Assembly (NCBI GenBank): GCA_964510515.1
Contig: CAZEAU010000039.1
Span: 1-17,780 of the forward strand
Length of the DNA stretch: 17,780 nt
Reading direction: 5' to 3'
Source of the DNA: SURF-21 sp964510515
GTDB taxonomy: Bacteria > Actinomycetota > Geothermincolia > Geothermincolales > RBG-13-55-18
The translations under genes and the position numbers were made by a program. The notes beneath the pieces were generated by a model. That model was not told where the DNA came from, did not search any database, and saw only the letters and a program-made list of their open reading frames with translations. Below, one piece after another: positions 5,984 to 13,766 of the stretch (positions are counted from its first letter, which is position 1; every line of letters begins with the position of its first letter).

Positions 5984-7327
5984 GTGAAGTCAGCCGGACC
6001 GCACAGCCTCCCCTCCCCTGAACCGCTAACCCCCCCAGCTCCAGGCCGCTGTCCCTCTAGGGGCAAGCTGGAGCTGCGGAACATCTACAAGATATTCGGG
6101 AGGAACCGCAAGCGCGCACACGAGCTCTTGCGGGCGGGGGCCTCCGACGACGAGGTGCGGGATAGGCTGGACGTGGTGCTCGCGGTCCTGGACACCTCCT
6201 TCGAGGTGAGGGAGGGAGAGATCTTCGTGGTGATGGGGCTCTCCGGGTCGGGCAAATCCACGCTCGTGCGCTGCATTAACCGTCTTCACGAGCCCACGGC
6301 GGGAACGGTGATAATCGACGGCATAGACGTCACGAGCCTGAACGCCAAACAGCTCAGGGAATTGCGCGCCAGGAAGGTGAGCATGGTCTTTCAGCACTTC
6401 GCGCTCTTTCCCCACCGCACCGTCCTGGAGAACGCCGCCTGGGGCCTGGAGGTCAAGGGGGAGGATAAGACCACCGTCGCCGCGCGTGCCCGCGAGGCCC
6501 TCAAGCTCGTGGGCCTTGAGGGCTGGGAGGATAAGGCCCCCGGACAGCTCTCCGGCGGCATGCAGCAGCGGGTCGGCCTGGCGAGGGCCCTGGCGACCGA
6601 TTCCGACATCCTCCTCATGGACGAGGCCTTCAGCGCCCTGGACCCCCTGATACGCAGCGAGATGCAGGAACAGCTCATCGACCTGCAGGACAAGATGCGG
6701 AAGACGGTCGTCTTCATCACCCACGACCTCAACGAGGCCATGTACCTGGGGTGCCGCATCGCGATCATGAAGAAGGGGCGCATAGAGCAGGTGGGCACGG
6801 CCGAGGACATCCTGCGCAATCCGGCGACGGAATATGTGGCGGCCTTTATCCGTGACGTGGACCGCTCCCGGGTGCTCACGGCAGCCTCGATAATGGAGGA
6901 GCCGATAGCCTTTATCCTGGCCCGCGAAGGCCCATCGGCGGCGATCAAGGCCATGCGCGAGCGACAGGTTTCTGCCCTCTTCGTGGTCGGGCCGCAGAGG
7001 AGGCTCTACGGGACGGCGCTGGACGAGGACGTGATGAAGGCGGTGAGAAAAGGGGAGACCACCCTGGACAACATCCTGCATTACGACGTTCCCTACGTGA
7101 AGCCCGATACGCCCGTCTCCGAGTTGCTGGTGACCTCGGCGGAGAGCCATCTGCCCCTGCCGGTGGTGGATGATGGGAGGCTGGTGGGGGTGATACCGAG
7201 GGTGAGGTTGCTCATGGCCATGGGCGAGACCCCTTCCGTCAACAACGACAACAAGGCGGTCGGCGGGGACGCGGCGGACGGCGGCCCGGGCGGGGAAGGG
7301 GAAGAGAGAGTCGAGGAAGACGGATAG
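5984..7327 (+). CDS. proV: Glycine betaine/proline-type ABC transporter ATP-binding subunit
   Basis: The ATPase of a quaternary-amine (glycine betaine/carnitine/choline-type) importer, acting at the inner face of the membrane with ProW. The 447 residues contain Walker A GLSGSGKST (85-93), the Q-loop region VFQHFALFPH (135-144), signature LSGGMQQR (189-196), Walker B ILLMDEAFSALD (209-220) and switch H247. Two CBS-like segments follow (about 295-412), which in this family can sense ionic strength. An acidic, glycine-rich tail ends the protein. Homology begins only at residue 28 (KLELRNIYKIFG). The first 27 residues are proline-rich and unusual; GTG 5984 is the only ordinary start codon in frame, so either this extension is real or initiation uses CTG at 6068, which follows AGGGG. 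proW starts 9 bp after the stop. Confidence 0.93.
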   Translation: MKSAGPHSLPSPEPLTPPAPGRCPSRGKLELRNIYKIFGRNRKRAHELLRAGASDDEVRDRLDVVLAVLDTSFEVREGEIFVVMGLSGSGKSTLVRCINRLHEPTAGTVIIDGIDVTSLNAKQLRELRARKVSMVFQHFALFPHRTVLENAAWGLEVKGEDKTTVAARAREALKLVGLEGWEDKAPGQLSGGMQQRVGLARALATDSDILLMDEAFSALDPLIRSEMQEQLIDLQDKMRKTVVFITHDLNEAMYLGCRIAIMKKGRIEQVGTAEDILRNPATEYVAAFIRDVDRSRVLTAASIMEEPIAFILAREGPSAAIKAMRERQVSALFVVGPQRRLYGTALDEDVMKAVRKGETTLDNILHYDVPYVKPDTPVSELLVTSAESHLPLPVVDDGRLVGVIPRVRLLMAMGETPSVNNDNKAVGGDAADGGPGGEGEERVEEDG

Positions 7328-7336
7328 GGAGACAAC

Positions 7337-8332
7337 GTGGAGGATAAAGCGGAGCGCAGCATCTCGTTCGAGGCCATGGAAAAGCTGGTGGCCGCGAAGA
7401 AGCCGCTGCTGGGCAGGCGTCAGAAGATGGTGATCAAAACGGTCGCACTGCTGACCGCCGCCTCCGTCCTGGGCTATTTCCTCGCGGTTCATAGCGTTCC
7501 CCTGGGAGACTGGATCGAAACGGCGGTAAGGTGGCTGAGGATCAACCTCGGCGGTCTTTTCGACTTCATAAGTACGGTCATCAAGTGGATGGCGGACAGG
7601 CTGGAGACATTGCTGTTGTGGCCGCCCTCGGTGGCCATATGCGCCGTCTTCGGCCTCCTGGGGTGGTGGGCGCGCCGCATGGAATTCGGGGTCTTCGCCA
7701 TCCTGGGTTTTCTGTTCATAGACAGCATGCTGCTGTGGAAGGACGCCATGTCCACGCTCTCGCTGGTCCTGGTCGCCAGCATCATCGCCATAGCCATCGG
7801 GATACCCTTGGGCATACTGGCCGGCAAGAGCGGCACTGCCGGCGCCGCATTCAAGCCCATGCTCGATTTCATGCAGACCATGCCTGCCTTTGTCTATCTC
7901 ATCCCCGCCATCTTCTTTTTCGGGATCGGCAAGGTGCCCGGCATCGTGGCCACGGTCATCTTCGCCATGCCGCCGTCGGTGAGGCTGACGGAATTGGGTA
8001 TCAGGCAGGTGGATGAAGAGGTGGTGGAGGCCGCGGAGGCCTTTGGCGCCACCCCACTCAAGGTGCTCAGGAGCATTCAGGTGCCGCTGGCCATGCCCAC
8101 CATCATGGCGGGGGTCAATCAGGTGATCATGCTCGCGCTCTCCATGGTGGTGATCGCGGGCATGGTGGGAGCCGGGGGGCTGGGGGCCGTGGTGTTCAGG
8201 GGCGTGACCAGGCTGGATATCGGCCTGGGCTTTGAGGGCGGGATAGCGGTAGTCATCCTGGCGATATTCCTGGACAGACTGACGGCTTCTCTGGGCAGGA
8301 ACCGCCCGGAGGAGAAAATGCGCACCGCCTGA
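7337..8332 (+). CDS. proW: Glycine betaine-type ABC transporter permease
   Basis: The membrane subunit of the quaternary-amine importer. The 331-residue protein has several strongly hydrophobic segments, near 33-50, 97-114, 116-133, 142-160, 184-201 and the C-terminal third. It carries the cytoplasmic EAA loop that docks on the ATPase: EEVVEAAEAFGATPLKVLRS (218-237) with the following IQVPLAMPTIMAGVNQ. Its length and single-permease layout match ProW/OpuAB rather than fused permease-binding proteins. The start is GTG 7337 with GGGAGA at 7327-7332. It lies 9 bp after proV and 54 bp before proX. Its stop codon forms the loop of a perfect hairpin. Confidence 0.93.
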   Translation: MEDKAERSISFEAMEKLVAAKKPLLGRRQKMVIKTVALLTAASVLGYFLAVHSVPLGDWIETAVRWLRINLGGLFDFISTVIKWMADRLETLLLWPPSVAICAVFGLLGWWARRMEFGVFAILGFLFIDSMLLWKDAMSTLSLVLVASIIAIAIGIPLGILAGKSGTAGAAFKPMLDFMQTMPAFVYLIPAIFFFGIGKVPGIVATVIFAMPPSVRLTELGIRQVDEEVVEAAEAFGATPLKVLRSIQVPLAMPTIMAGVNQVIMLALSMVVIAGMVGAGGLGAVVFRGVTRLDIGLGFEGGIAVVILAIFLDRLTASLGRNRPEEKMRTA

Positions 8333-8341
8333 GGCGGTGCG
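8321..8341 (+). promoter_or_regulatory. Perfect 9-bp hairpin with the proW stop codon as loop
   Basis: CGCACCGCC (8321-8329) and GGCGGTGCG (8333-8341) are exactly complementary, and the three-base loop is TGA (8330-8332), the proW stop codon. No T-tract follows, so it is not a standard terminator. Position between permease and binding-protein genes fits an mRNA-stabilising or partial-termination element that sets ProX levels apart from ProVW; that role is inferred. Confidence 0.7.
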
Positions 8342-8386
8342 GCCGGACTCGGGCTTACAGATAAGCCGCGAGGAAAGGAGGAGTGT

Positions 8387-9325
8387 ATGTGTAAGAGGAG
8401 AGGGGGGGCTCTCGGGCTCCCGGCCGGGCGGGTGTTCATCTCCGTCCTGGCCGCCATGCTGCTGGTCGCGTTGCCGCTGACCTTCGCGGCATGCGGCGAG
8501 GAAAAAGGAGACGACGCGAAGCCCGAGGAGGCGGGCAGCATCCACATAGGATGGATACCCTGGGACGAGGACATAGCCGTGACCTACCTGTGGAAGAACA
8601 TCCTGGAGGCCGAGGGCTACAAGGTGGAGCTCACCCAGCTCGATGCGGCGCCGGTTTATGCCGGGCTGGCTGATGGCGACATCGATCTGTTCTTCGATTC
8701 CTGGCTGCCGGTGACCCATGAGGATTACTGGAGCGAGTACGGCGACCGACTCGAGGACATCAACGTATGGTACGATCAGGGCTCCCTGGCGCTCACCGTG
8801 CCCGCCTACATGGAGGAATTCGACTCCGTGGCCGACCTGCGCGGGCAGGAGCATATCTTCGACGGAGTGATAGTGGGGATAGAGCCCGGGGCGGGGCTCA
8901 CCCGCCTGACGCGCGAGGCGGTCATGCCGGGCTACGGCCTCGATGGCTATACCCTGCTCGAGGGGAGCACCCCGACCATGCTGAGCGAGTTGGATCGCGC
9001 CTACAGCATGGAGGAGCCCATACTGGTTACCTTGTGGCATCCCCACTGGGCTTACGCGGCTTTCGACCTCAAGGACCTCGAGGACGCCGAGGGGCTGTTC
9101 GGGGGCGCGGAGGAACTGCACATCCTCGCCAGGCTGGGTTTCTCGGAGGAGTTCGCGGAGGTCACGAAATGGCTGAAGGCCTTCGAGCTCACGGACGCCG
9201 CCCTGGCGTCCCTGGAGAAACTGGTCATCGAGGACTACGGGACCGGCCGTGAGGAGGAGGCGGTCGAGGAGTGGTTGAGCGATTCAGCCAACCGCAGGCT
9301 CGTGGACGGCTGGCTGGGCAGGTAA
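8387..9325 (+). CDS. proX: Glycine betaine-type ABC transporter substrate-binding lipoprotein
   Basis: The extracytoplasmic solute-binding protein of the ProVWX importer. The 312-residue precursor has a positively charged start (KRR), a hydrophobic stretch (about 17-33) and a lipobox-like FAAC ending at C36. Lipid anchoring is therefore likely, although Phe at -3 is not the commonest residue. The mature part has the tryptophans typical of quaternary-ammonium binders: GWIPW (55-59), DSWLP (104-108), W128 and LWHPHW (216-221). Together with the DEDIAVTYLWK block (60-70), it resembles OpuAC/ProX. The exact substrate (betaine, carnitine, choline or proline betaine) cannot be assigned. ATG 8387 has an excellent AGGAGG (8376-8381) five bases upstream. 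Confidence 0.93.
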   Translation: MCKRRGGALGLPAGRVFISVLAAMLLVALPLTFAACGEEKGDDAKPEEAGSIHIGWIPWDEDIAVTYLWKNILEAEGYKVELTQLDAAPVYAGLADGDIDLFFDSWLPVTHEDYWSEYGDRLEDINVWYDQGSLALTVPAYMEEFDSVADLRGQEHIFDGVIVGIEPGAGLTRLTREAVMPGYGLDGYTLLEGSTPTMLSELDRAYSMEEPILVTLWHPHWAYAAFDLKDLEDAEGLFGGAEELHILARLGFSEEFAEVTKWLKAFELTDAALASLEKLVIEDYGTGREEEAVEEWLSDSANRRLVDGWLGR

Positions 9326-9357
9326 GTCGACGCGCCGTCCGAATCGGAGAGATCAAA

Positions 9358-9385
9358 CTGGAACCCGGCCTGGGCCGGGTTCCAG
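9358..9385 (+). terminator. Strong 13-bp hairpin downstream of proX
   Basis: CTGGAACCCGGCC (9358-9370) and GGCCGGGTTCCAG (9373-9385) are perfectly complementary around a two-base centre. A smaller hairpin, GCGGC (9394-9398)/GCCGC (9402-9406), follows. There is no run of T after either, so termination would be of the T-less type sometimes described in GC-rich actinobacteria; 3'-end stabilisation of the operon mRNA is the alternative. It separates proVWX from rplM-rpsI. Confidence 0.65.
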
Positions 9386-9437
9386 CCTGCAGGGCGGCAA
9401 TGCCGCGATATAAGCGCTGCGCGGGGGCGGATATTTC

Positions 9438-9466
9438 TTGACAGCACCCCATGCGACCTCTATCAT
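9438..9466 (+). promoter_or_regulatory. Consensus-like promoter of rplM-rpsI
   Basis: TTGACA (9438-9443) is a perfect -35 box, and TATCAT (9461-9466) follows after exactly 17 bp. This is the strongest promoter visible in the window, as expected for ribosomal protein genes. Transcription should begin near 9473, giving a leader of about 40 bases. The TTG at 9438 opens a longer reading frame into rplM, but it is the -35 box, not a start codon. Confidence 0.85.
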
Positions 9467-9512
9467 TATTGTTTGTTGTGCAAAGAAACGGACGAAAAAG
9501 GCGCCGGTAAAG

Positions 9513-9956
9513 ATGAAGACTTACAGCGTGAAGCAGGCGGATATAACCAGGTCATGGTGGCTGGTGGACGCGGAGGGCATCGCCTTGGGAAGGCTGGCGG
9601 CGGAGCTGGCCAAGGTTCTCAAGGGAAAGAACAAGCCCATCTACACCACCCACCTGGACGTCGGGGACAATGTCATCGTGATCAACGCGGAAAAGGTCCT
9701 GCTCACCGGCAACAAGCTCCAGAAAAAAGTGCACTACCAGCACTCGGGATACCCGGGAGGGCTCAAGGAGACCCCCTACGGGGTGCTCATACAAAAACAG
9801 CCCGAGATGGTGGTGAAGAGGGCGGTTAAGGGAATGCTGCCTAAAAACCGCCTGGGCCGTGCGATGATCAAGAAACTGCACGTCTACGCCGGCCCCGATC
9901 ATCCCCATAAGGCCCAGAAACCGGAGACGCTGCCCCTGGCTTCCGGCGCGAAATAG
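9513..9956 (+). CDS. rplM: 50S ribosomal protein L13
   Basis: L13 binds 23S rRNA early in large-subunit assembly. The 147-residue product is within the usual length. It starts MKTYS and carries typical blocks: W-x-x-VDAEGIALGRLA (32-45 in the longer frame, near residue 17 of the real protein), GDNVIVINAEKV, LTGNKL, KVHYQHSGYPGG and GMLPKNRLGR, with HVYAGPDHPHKAQKP near the end. ATG 9513 was chosen over upstream in-frame starts because homology starts there, an AAAAAGG (9495-9501) precedes it, and the promoter lies just upstream. rpsI follows after a 16-bp gap, the standard L13-S9 pair. Confidence 0.97.
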   Translation: MKTYSVKQADITRSWWLVDAEGIALGRLAAELAKVLKGKNKPIYTTHLDVGDNVIVINAEKVLLTGNKLQKKVHYQHSGYPGGLKETPYGVLIQKQPEMVVKRAVKGMLPKNRLGRAMIKKLHVYAGPDHPHKAQKPETLPLASGAK

Positions 9957-9961
9957 AAGGC

Positions 9962-9967
9962 AGGTGA
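9962..9967 (+). promoter_or_regulatory. Shine-Dalgarno that decides the rpsI start
   Basis: AGGTGA lies five bases before TTG 9973. The competing upstream GTG (9964) is inside this motif and has only a poorly spaced AAGG. This favours the TTG start and a 130-residue S9. Confidence 0.6.
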
Positions 9968-9972
9968 CTCTT

Positions 9973-10365
9973 TTGCCGCAGCAGCTGGGATACGGAACGG
10001 GAAGGCGCAAGGAGGCCGTGGCCAGGGTATGGCTATACCCGGGAGACGGCGAGTTCGAGATCAACGGCAAGAGCCTCGAGGAGTATTTTCCGCGCCCGAC
10101 GCTCCGCTATCAGGTGATGCAGGCCCTGGAGGTGTCCGGGAGCACGGGTCGCTACCGCATATTCGCCACCATCAAGGGCGGGGGGATATCCGGACAGGCC
10201 GGAGCCTTGAGCCACGGCTTAACCAGGGCCCTGGTGGACTGCGACGAGACCCTGCGCGCGGACCTCAAGAAAGCCGGCCTCCTCCGGCGCGACCCGCGCA
10301 TGAAGGAGCGCAAGAAATACGGGTTTAAGAAAGCACGCAAGCGCCCGCAGTTCTCCAAGCGCTGA
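9973..10365 (+). CDS. rpsI: 30S ribosomal protein S9
   Basis: S9 belongs to the small-subunit head, and its C-terminal tail reaches the P-site tRNA. From TTG 9973 the product has 130 residues, the length of the E. coli protein. It shows YGTGRRKEAVARV near the start, the GGGISGQAGALSHG block, and the basic C-terminal RKKYGFKKARKRPQFSKR, whose last SKR is invariant. Starting at GTG 9964 would add three residues (MTL); the AGGTGA placement favours TTG. It is cotranscribed with rplM. A 134-bp gap to glmM holds a separate promoter. Confidence 0.96.
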   Translation: MPQQLGYGTGRRKEAVARVWLYPGDGEFEINGKSLEEYFPRPTLRYQVMQALEVSGSTGRYRIFATIKGGGISGQAGALSHGLTRALVDCDETLRADLKKAGLLRRDPRMKERKKYGFKKARKRPQFSKR

Positions 10366-10441
10366 GCTTTCGGCGCCGGGCGTTTCATCGTCGACTGCGG
10401 CTGGTCGTTTCCGTTTCAGGCGGGTCGGGGCACACTTTTTC

Positions 10442-10471
10442 TTGATGGCATAAAACCGGGGATGCTATATT
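10442..10471 (+). promoter_or_regulatory. Candidate promoter of the glmM-glmS operon
   Basis: TTGATG (10442-10447) and TATATT (10466-10471) are 18 bp apart, and the -10 is preceded by TG-C (10463-10465), making it an extended -10. The start point would be near 10478, so the ATG at 10500 would have a leader of about 22 bases containing its ribosome binding site. Confidence 0.65.
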
Positions 10472-10499
10472 CCTGGTATGGATGGAACGGGAGCGAGTA

Positions 10500-11855
10500 A
10501 TGCATAGGCCCGAGGGAATAACCCGGCTGTTCGGAACCGACGGCATCAGGGGAGCTGCCAATCTTGAACTCACGCCCGAGCTCGCCTTACGCATCGGTTG
10601 CGCGGCGGTGAAGGTGATGGCCAGGGACAACGCCCGGCCTTTTTTAGTGCTCGGAAGGGATACCCGCATATCCGGGAGCATGCTGGAGTCGGCGCTGGTG
10701 GCGGGGATGTGCTCCTGCGGTGGCCGCGTGGAGCTGCTGGGGGTGCTCCCCACGCCCGCAGTGGCCTATCTCACCGCGCACAAGGGAGCGGACGCGGGCG
10801 CGGTCATCTCTGCCTCGCACAATCCGGCGCGAGACAACGGCATCAAGTTCTTTCACCGCTCCGGCTTCAAGCTGCCGGACGAGGTGGAGATGGAGATGGA
10901 GGCGCTGATGGCGGAGGGGGCGACAGGCGGGCGGCCCCCCGGCGACGCCGTCGGCCGCGTGAGCGCGGCTCCGGAGGGCGGGGAACTGTACCTCGAGCAC
11001 CTGCTTTCCGCATCCAGCCCGGATCTCTCGGGCATGAAGGTTGTGGTCGACTGCGCCCACGGAGCGGCCTACCGCCTTGCCCCCATGCTGCTGCAGCGGC
11101 TGGGAGCGAGGACCGTGGTGATCAACGCCGCGCCTGATGGGCTGAACATCAACCGCGAGTGCGGCTCGACCCATACCGGGCCCCTGCAGCGGGCGGTGCT
11201 GGAGGAGGGCGCCGACCTGGGGCTGGCCTTCGACGGCGATGCCGACCGCATGCTGGCGGTGGACGAACGCGGTGGGCTCGTGGACGGCGACTTCATCATG
11301 GCCATCTGCGCCCTGCACATGAGGGACAAGGGGACGCTGAAGGGCGGCGCCATGGTGACCACGGTCATGACCAACCTGGGATTTCACCGCGCCATGCAAC
11401 GTGAGGGCATAGGGGTGCGGGTCACCCGGGTGGGCGATCGCTACGTCCTGGAGAGGATGCTGCAGGAGGGGCTGAGCCTGGGAGGCGAACAGTCGGGCCA
11501 CGTGATCTTCGCCGACCACGCGACCACCGGCGACGGCCTCCTCACCTCCCTCAAGCTGCTGGAGGTGATGACGGAGTCGGGGAGGGCCCTCTCCGATCTC
11601 GGCGGCGTGATGGAAAGGATGCCCCAAGTGCTCTTGAACGTCAAGGTAAGGGACAGGGAGGCCGCTGGGAGGTCGGCGGCGATAGACGAGGCCCTGCGCG
11701 CCTGGGAGGAAAGGCTGGCTGAGCGGGGTCGGGTGCTTCTGCGCCCCTCCGGCACCGAGCCGGTGGTGAGGGTCATGGTGGAGGCGCTGGACCCGGCACA
11801 GGCCGAGGAGGCGGCCAGGTCTCTGGCCGAGGTGGTGGAGAAGGAGATGAGCTGA
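10500..11855 (+). CDS. glmM: Phosphoglucosamine mutase
   Basis: GlmM converts glucosamine-6-P to glucosamine-1-P on the way to UDP-GlcNAc for peptidoglycan. The 451-residue protein begins with the diagnostic LFGTDGIRG block. It has the phosphoserine loop ISASHNP (S106), metal loop DGDADR (245-250), sugar loop GEQSGH (329-334) and phosphate loop RPSGTEP (415-421). The GTDGIRG start and GEQSGH separate it from the ManB-type enzyme at 2200-3549. ATG 10500 is preferred to the in-frame ATG 10482, because GGGAG (10489-10493) sits six bases before it and 10482 is almost at the predicted transcription start. glmS begins one base after the stop, so the two steps of GlcN-1-P synthesis are translationally linked. 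Confidence 0.96.
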   Translation: MHRPEGITRLFGTDGIRGAANLELTPELALRIGCAAVKVMARDNARPFLVLGRDTRISGSMLESALVAGMCSCGGRVELLGVLPTPAVAYLTAHKGADAGAVISASHNPARDNGIKFFHRSGFKLPDEVEMEMEALMAEGATGGRPPGDAVGRVSAAPEGGELYLEHLLSASSPDLSGMKVVVDCAHGAAYRLAPMLLQRLGARTVVINAAPDGLNINRECGSTHTGPLQRAVLEEGADLGLAFDGDADRMLAVDERGGLVDGDFIMAICALHMRDKGTLKGGAMVTTVMTNLGFHRAMQREGIGVRVTRVGDRYVLERMLQEGLSLGGEQSGHVIFADHATTGDGLLTSLKLLEVMTESGRALSDLGGVMERMPQVLLNVKVRDREAAGRSAAIDEALRAWEERLAERGRVLLRPSGTEPVVRVMVEALDPAQAEEAARSLAEVVEKEMS

Positions 11856-11856
11856 T

Positions 11857-13683
11857 ATGTGTGGCATCATCGCCTATGTCGGAGGGCGCGATGTGCCGCA
11901 GACCCTGTTGCGGGGACTGCGGAGCCTGGAGTACCGCGGCCACGATTCCGCGGGCATAGCCGTCTTGAACGGCGAGCGCATAGCCCTGCTCAAGCGCAAG
12001 GGGAATCTGGACGCCATCGCGCCTCATCTGGGGAGCCTGCGGGGTGAGAGCGAGATGGGCATCGCCCACACGCGCTGGGCCACCCACGGACAGCCCAGCG
12101 AGGAAAACGCCCACCCCCACCTCGACTGCAAGGGCGAGATAGCGGTGGCACACAACGGCATCATCGAGAATTTCCGCGAGTTGCGGCGGCAGCTGGAAGA
12201 AAAAGGACACCGCTTCCTCTCCCAGACCGATTCCGAGGTCATCGCCCACCTGGTGGAGGAATACTACCGCGGCGACCTGCTGGAGGCGACGCGGCGCGCC
12301 CTCAAGGACCTGCAGGGAGCCTATGCGCTGGTGCTCATGAGCTCCCGCGAGCCGGGGGTGCTGGTGGGGGCGCGCAAGGAAAATCCGCTGGTGATGGGCA
12401 TAGGCGAAGACGAGAACTTCTTCGTCTCCGCCACCCCCGCCCTGCTGGACCGCACCAGGCAGGCGGTGGCCCTGGAGAACGGCGAGCTGGCGCGCATAAC
12501 CCGCCGCGACTGGGCGGTGCTGGACGCGCAGGGCCGCAGGGTGGAGAGAGAACCTTACCTGGTGCCCTCCGACGTGGCCGCGGTGGAGAAGGGGGGCTAC
12601 GCCGACTTCATGCTCAAGGAGATCTTCGACCAGCCCCAGGCCTGGACGGACACCCTGCGCGGCAGGCTGCCCAGGTCGGGCACGCTGCGTATCGAGGAGC
12701 TGGAGAACGCGAAGCTGGACCTCAAGGCGGTGCGCCGCATCCTCTTCGTCTCCTGCGGGACCTCCTATCATGCCTCTCTCCTCGGACGCCACATCATCGA
12801 GGCCTGGCTGGGCATGCCGGTGGAGGTGGACATCGCCTCGGAGTTCTGCCACCGCCAACTGCTCCTGGATCCCTCGTGCCTGGTGGTCGCGATGAGCCAG
12901 TCCGGTGAGACCGCCGACACCATGAGCGCGCTGCGCTGTGCCGCCGCCAGGGGCGCGAACACCCTCTCCATCGTGAACGTGGTGGGCAGCATGATGGCCC
13001 GTGAGTCCGATGGCGTGCTGTACACACACGCCGGGCCGGAGATCGGGGCGGCGGCCACCAAGACCTTCCTCACCCAGATCGCGGCGGTTTACCTGCTGGG
13101 GCTGCACCTTGGCCGGCAGCGGGGGATCCTTGAGGAGGGGTTCGTGAGAAAGACCTTCGCGGAGCTGGAGGCGCTGGCCGGCAAGGTGGAGCAGGCGCTG
13201 CAGGACCTGGAGGCGGTGGAGCGCTGCGCGGAGAGGTACTGCCGCTGCGAAGATTTTCTTTTCCTCGGGCGCAACATGAATTATCCCATGGCCCTGGAGG
13301 CCGCCCTCAAGCTCAAGGAGGTCTCCTACATCCACGCCGAGGGCTATCCCGCGGGCGAGATGAAGCACGGCCCCATCGCCCTGCTCCACCCCGGCTTCCC
13401 GGTGGTGGCGCTCACCCCCCGCGACCAAGTGTACAGCAAGTTGCGCAGCAACATCGAGGAGGTGAGGGCGCGCCAGGCTCCGGTCATCGCCTTTGCCACC
13501 GAGGGGGACGCGGAGGTCGCGGCGTGCTGTGAGGAGACCATCTTCGTGCCCGAGGTGAAGCCGCATTACAACCCGGTGGTGCTGGCCCCCGCCCTGCAGC
13601 TCCTGGCCTACAACATCGCCAAGTTGAGGGGATGCAACGTGGACCAGCCGCGCAACCTGGCCAAAACGGTCACGGTGGAGTAG
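11857..13683 (+). CDS. glmS: Glutamine-fructose-6-phosphate aminotransferase (isomerizing)
   Basis: GlmS makes glucosamine-6-P from fructose-6-P and glutamine, the first committed step to UDP-GlcNAc. The 608-residue protein has an N-terminal class II glutamine amidotransferase domain. Cys2 becomes the N-terminal nucleophile, and LEYRGHDSAGIAV (24-36), HTRWATHG (71-78) and HNGIIENF (99-106) are typical. Two SIS isomerase domains follow, with VSCGTSYHA near residue 300 and SQSGET further on, then FLFLGRNMNYPMALEAALKLKE from about 466. The C-terminal end is PRNLAKTVTVE. AAGGAG (11841-11846) inside the end of glmM precedes the ATG. With a one-base intergenic gap there is no room for a glmS ribozyme, so that control is absent. 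Confidence 0.97.
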   Translation: MCGIIAYVGGRDVPQTLLRGLRSLEYRGHDSAGIAVLNGERIALLKRKGNLDAIAPHLGSLRGESEMGIAHTRWATHGQPSEENAHPHLDCKGEIAVAHNGIIENFRELRRQLEEKGHRFLSQTDSEVIAHLVEEYYRGDLLEATRRALKDLQGAYALVLMSSREPGVLVGARKENPLVMGIGEDENFFVSATPALLDRTRQAVALENGELARITRRDWAVLDAQGRRVEREPYLVPSDVAAVEKGGYADFMLKEIFDQPQAWTDTLRGRLPRSGTLRIEELENAKLDLKAVRRILFVSCGTSYHASLLGRHIIEAWLGMPVEVDIASEFCHRQLLLDPSCLVVAMSQSGETADTMSALRCAAARGANTLSIVNVVGSMMARESDGVLYTHAGPEIGAAATKTFLTQIAAVYLLGLHLGRQRGILEEGFVRKTFAELEALAGKVEQALQDLEAVERCAERYCRCEDFLFLGRNMNYPMALEAALKLKEVSYIHAEGYPAGEMKHGPIALLHPGFPVVALTPRDQVYSKLRSNIEEVRARQAPVIAFATEGDAEVAACCEETIFVPEVKPHYNPVVLAPALQLLAYNIAKLRGCNVDQPRNLAKTVTVE

Positions 13684-13766
13684 GGGGAGGAAACCCCGCC
13701 GGCGTGGAGAATGAGAACGAAGAGATAAGGCGCCGGCCGCCGCATGGGGGGCGAGAGAAAGGGCTT

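Noticed and set aside
5779..6084. Minus-strand frames in the proV leader (one starting MLLLIACYLLLW further in)
   Set aside because: The hydrophobic start looks like a signal peptide, but the frames run into punA or proV antisense and show no conserved domain. The leader interpretation is simpler.
6026..9121. Minus-strand open frame of 1031 codons over proVWX
   Set aside because: It lies opposite three clearly recognised genes and has a histidine/glutamine/glycine-rich shadow composition with no recognisable domain.
9438..9512. Longer L13 starting at TTG 9438
   Set aside because: The TTG is the first part of a perfect -35 box, and the added residues do not belong to L13.
11846..11857. glmS ribozyme upstream of glmS
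   Set aside because: Only one base separates glmM from glmS, so there is no space for the ribozyme.
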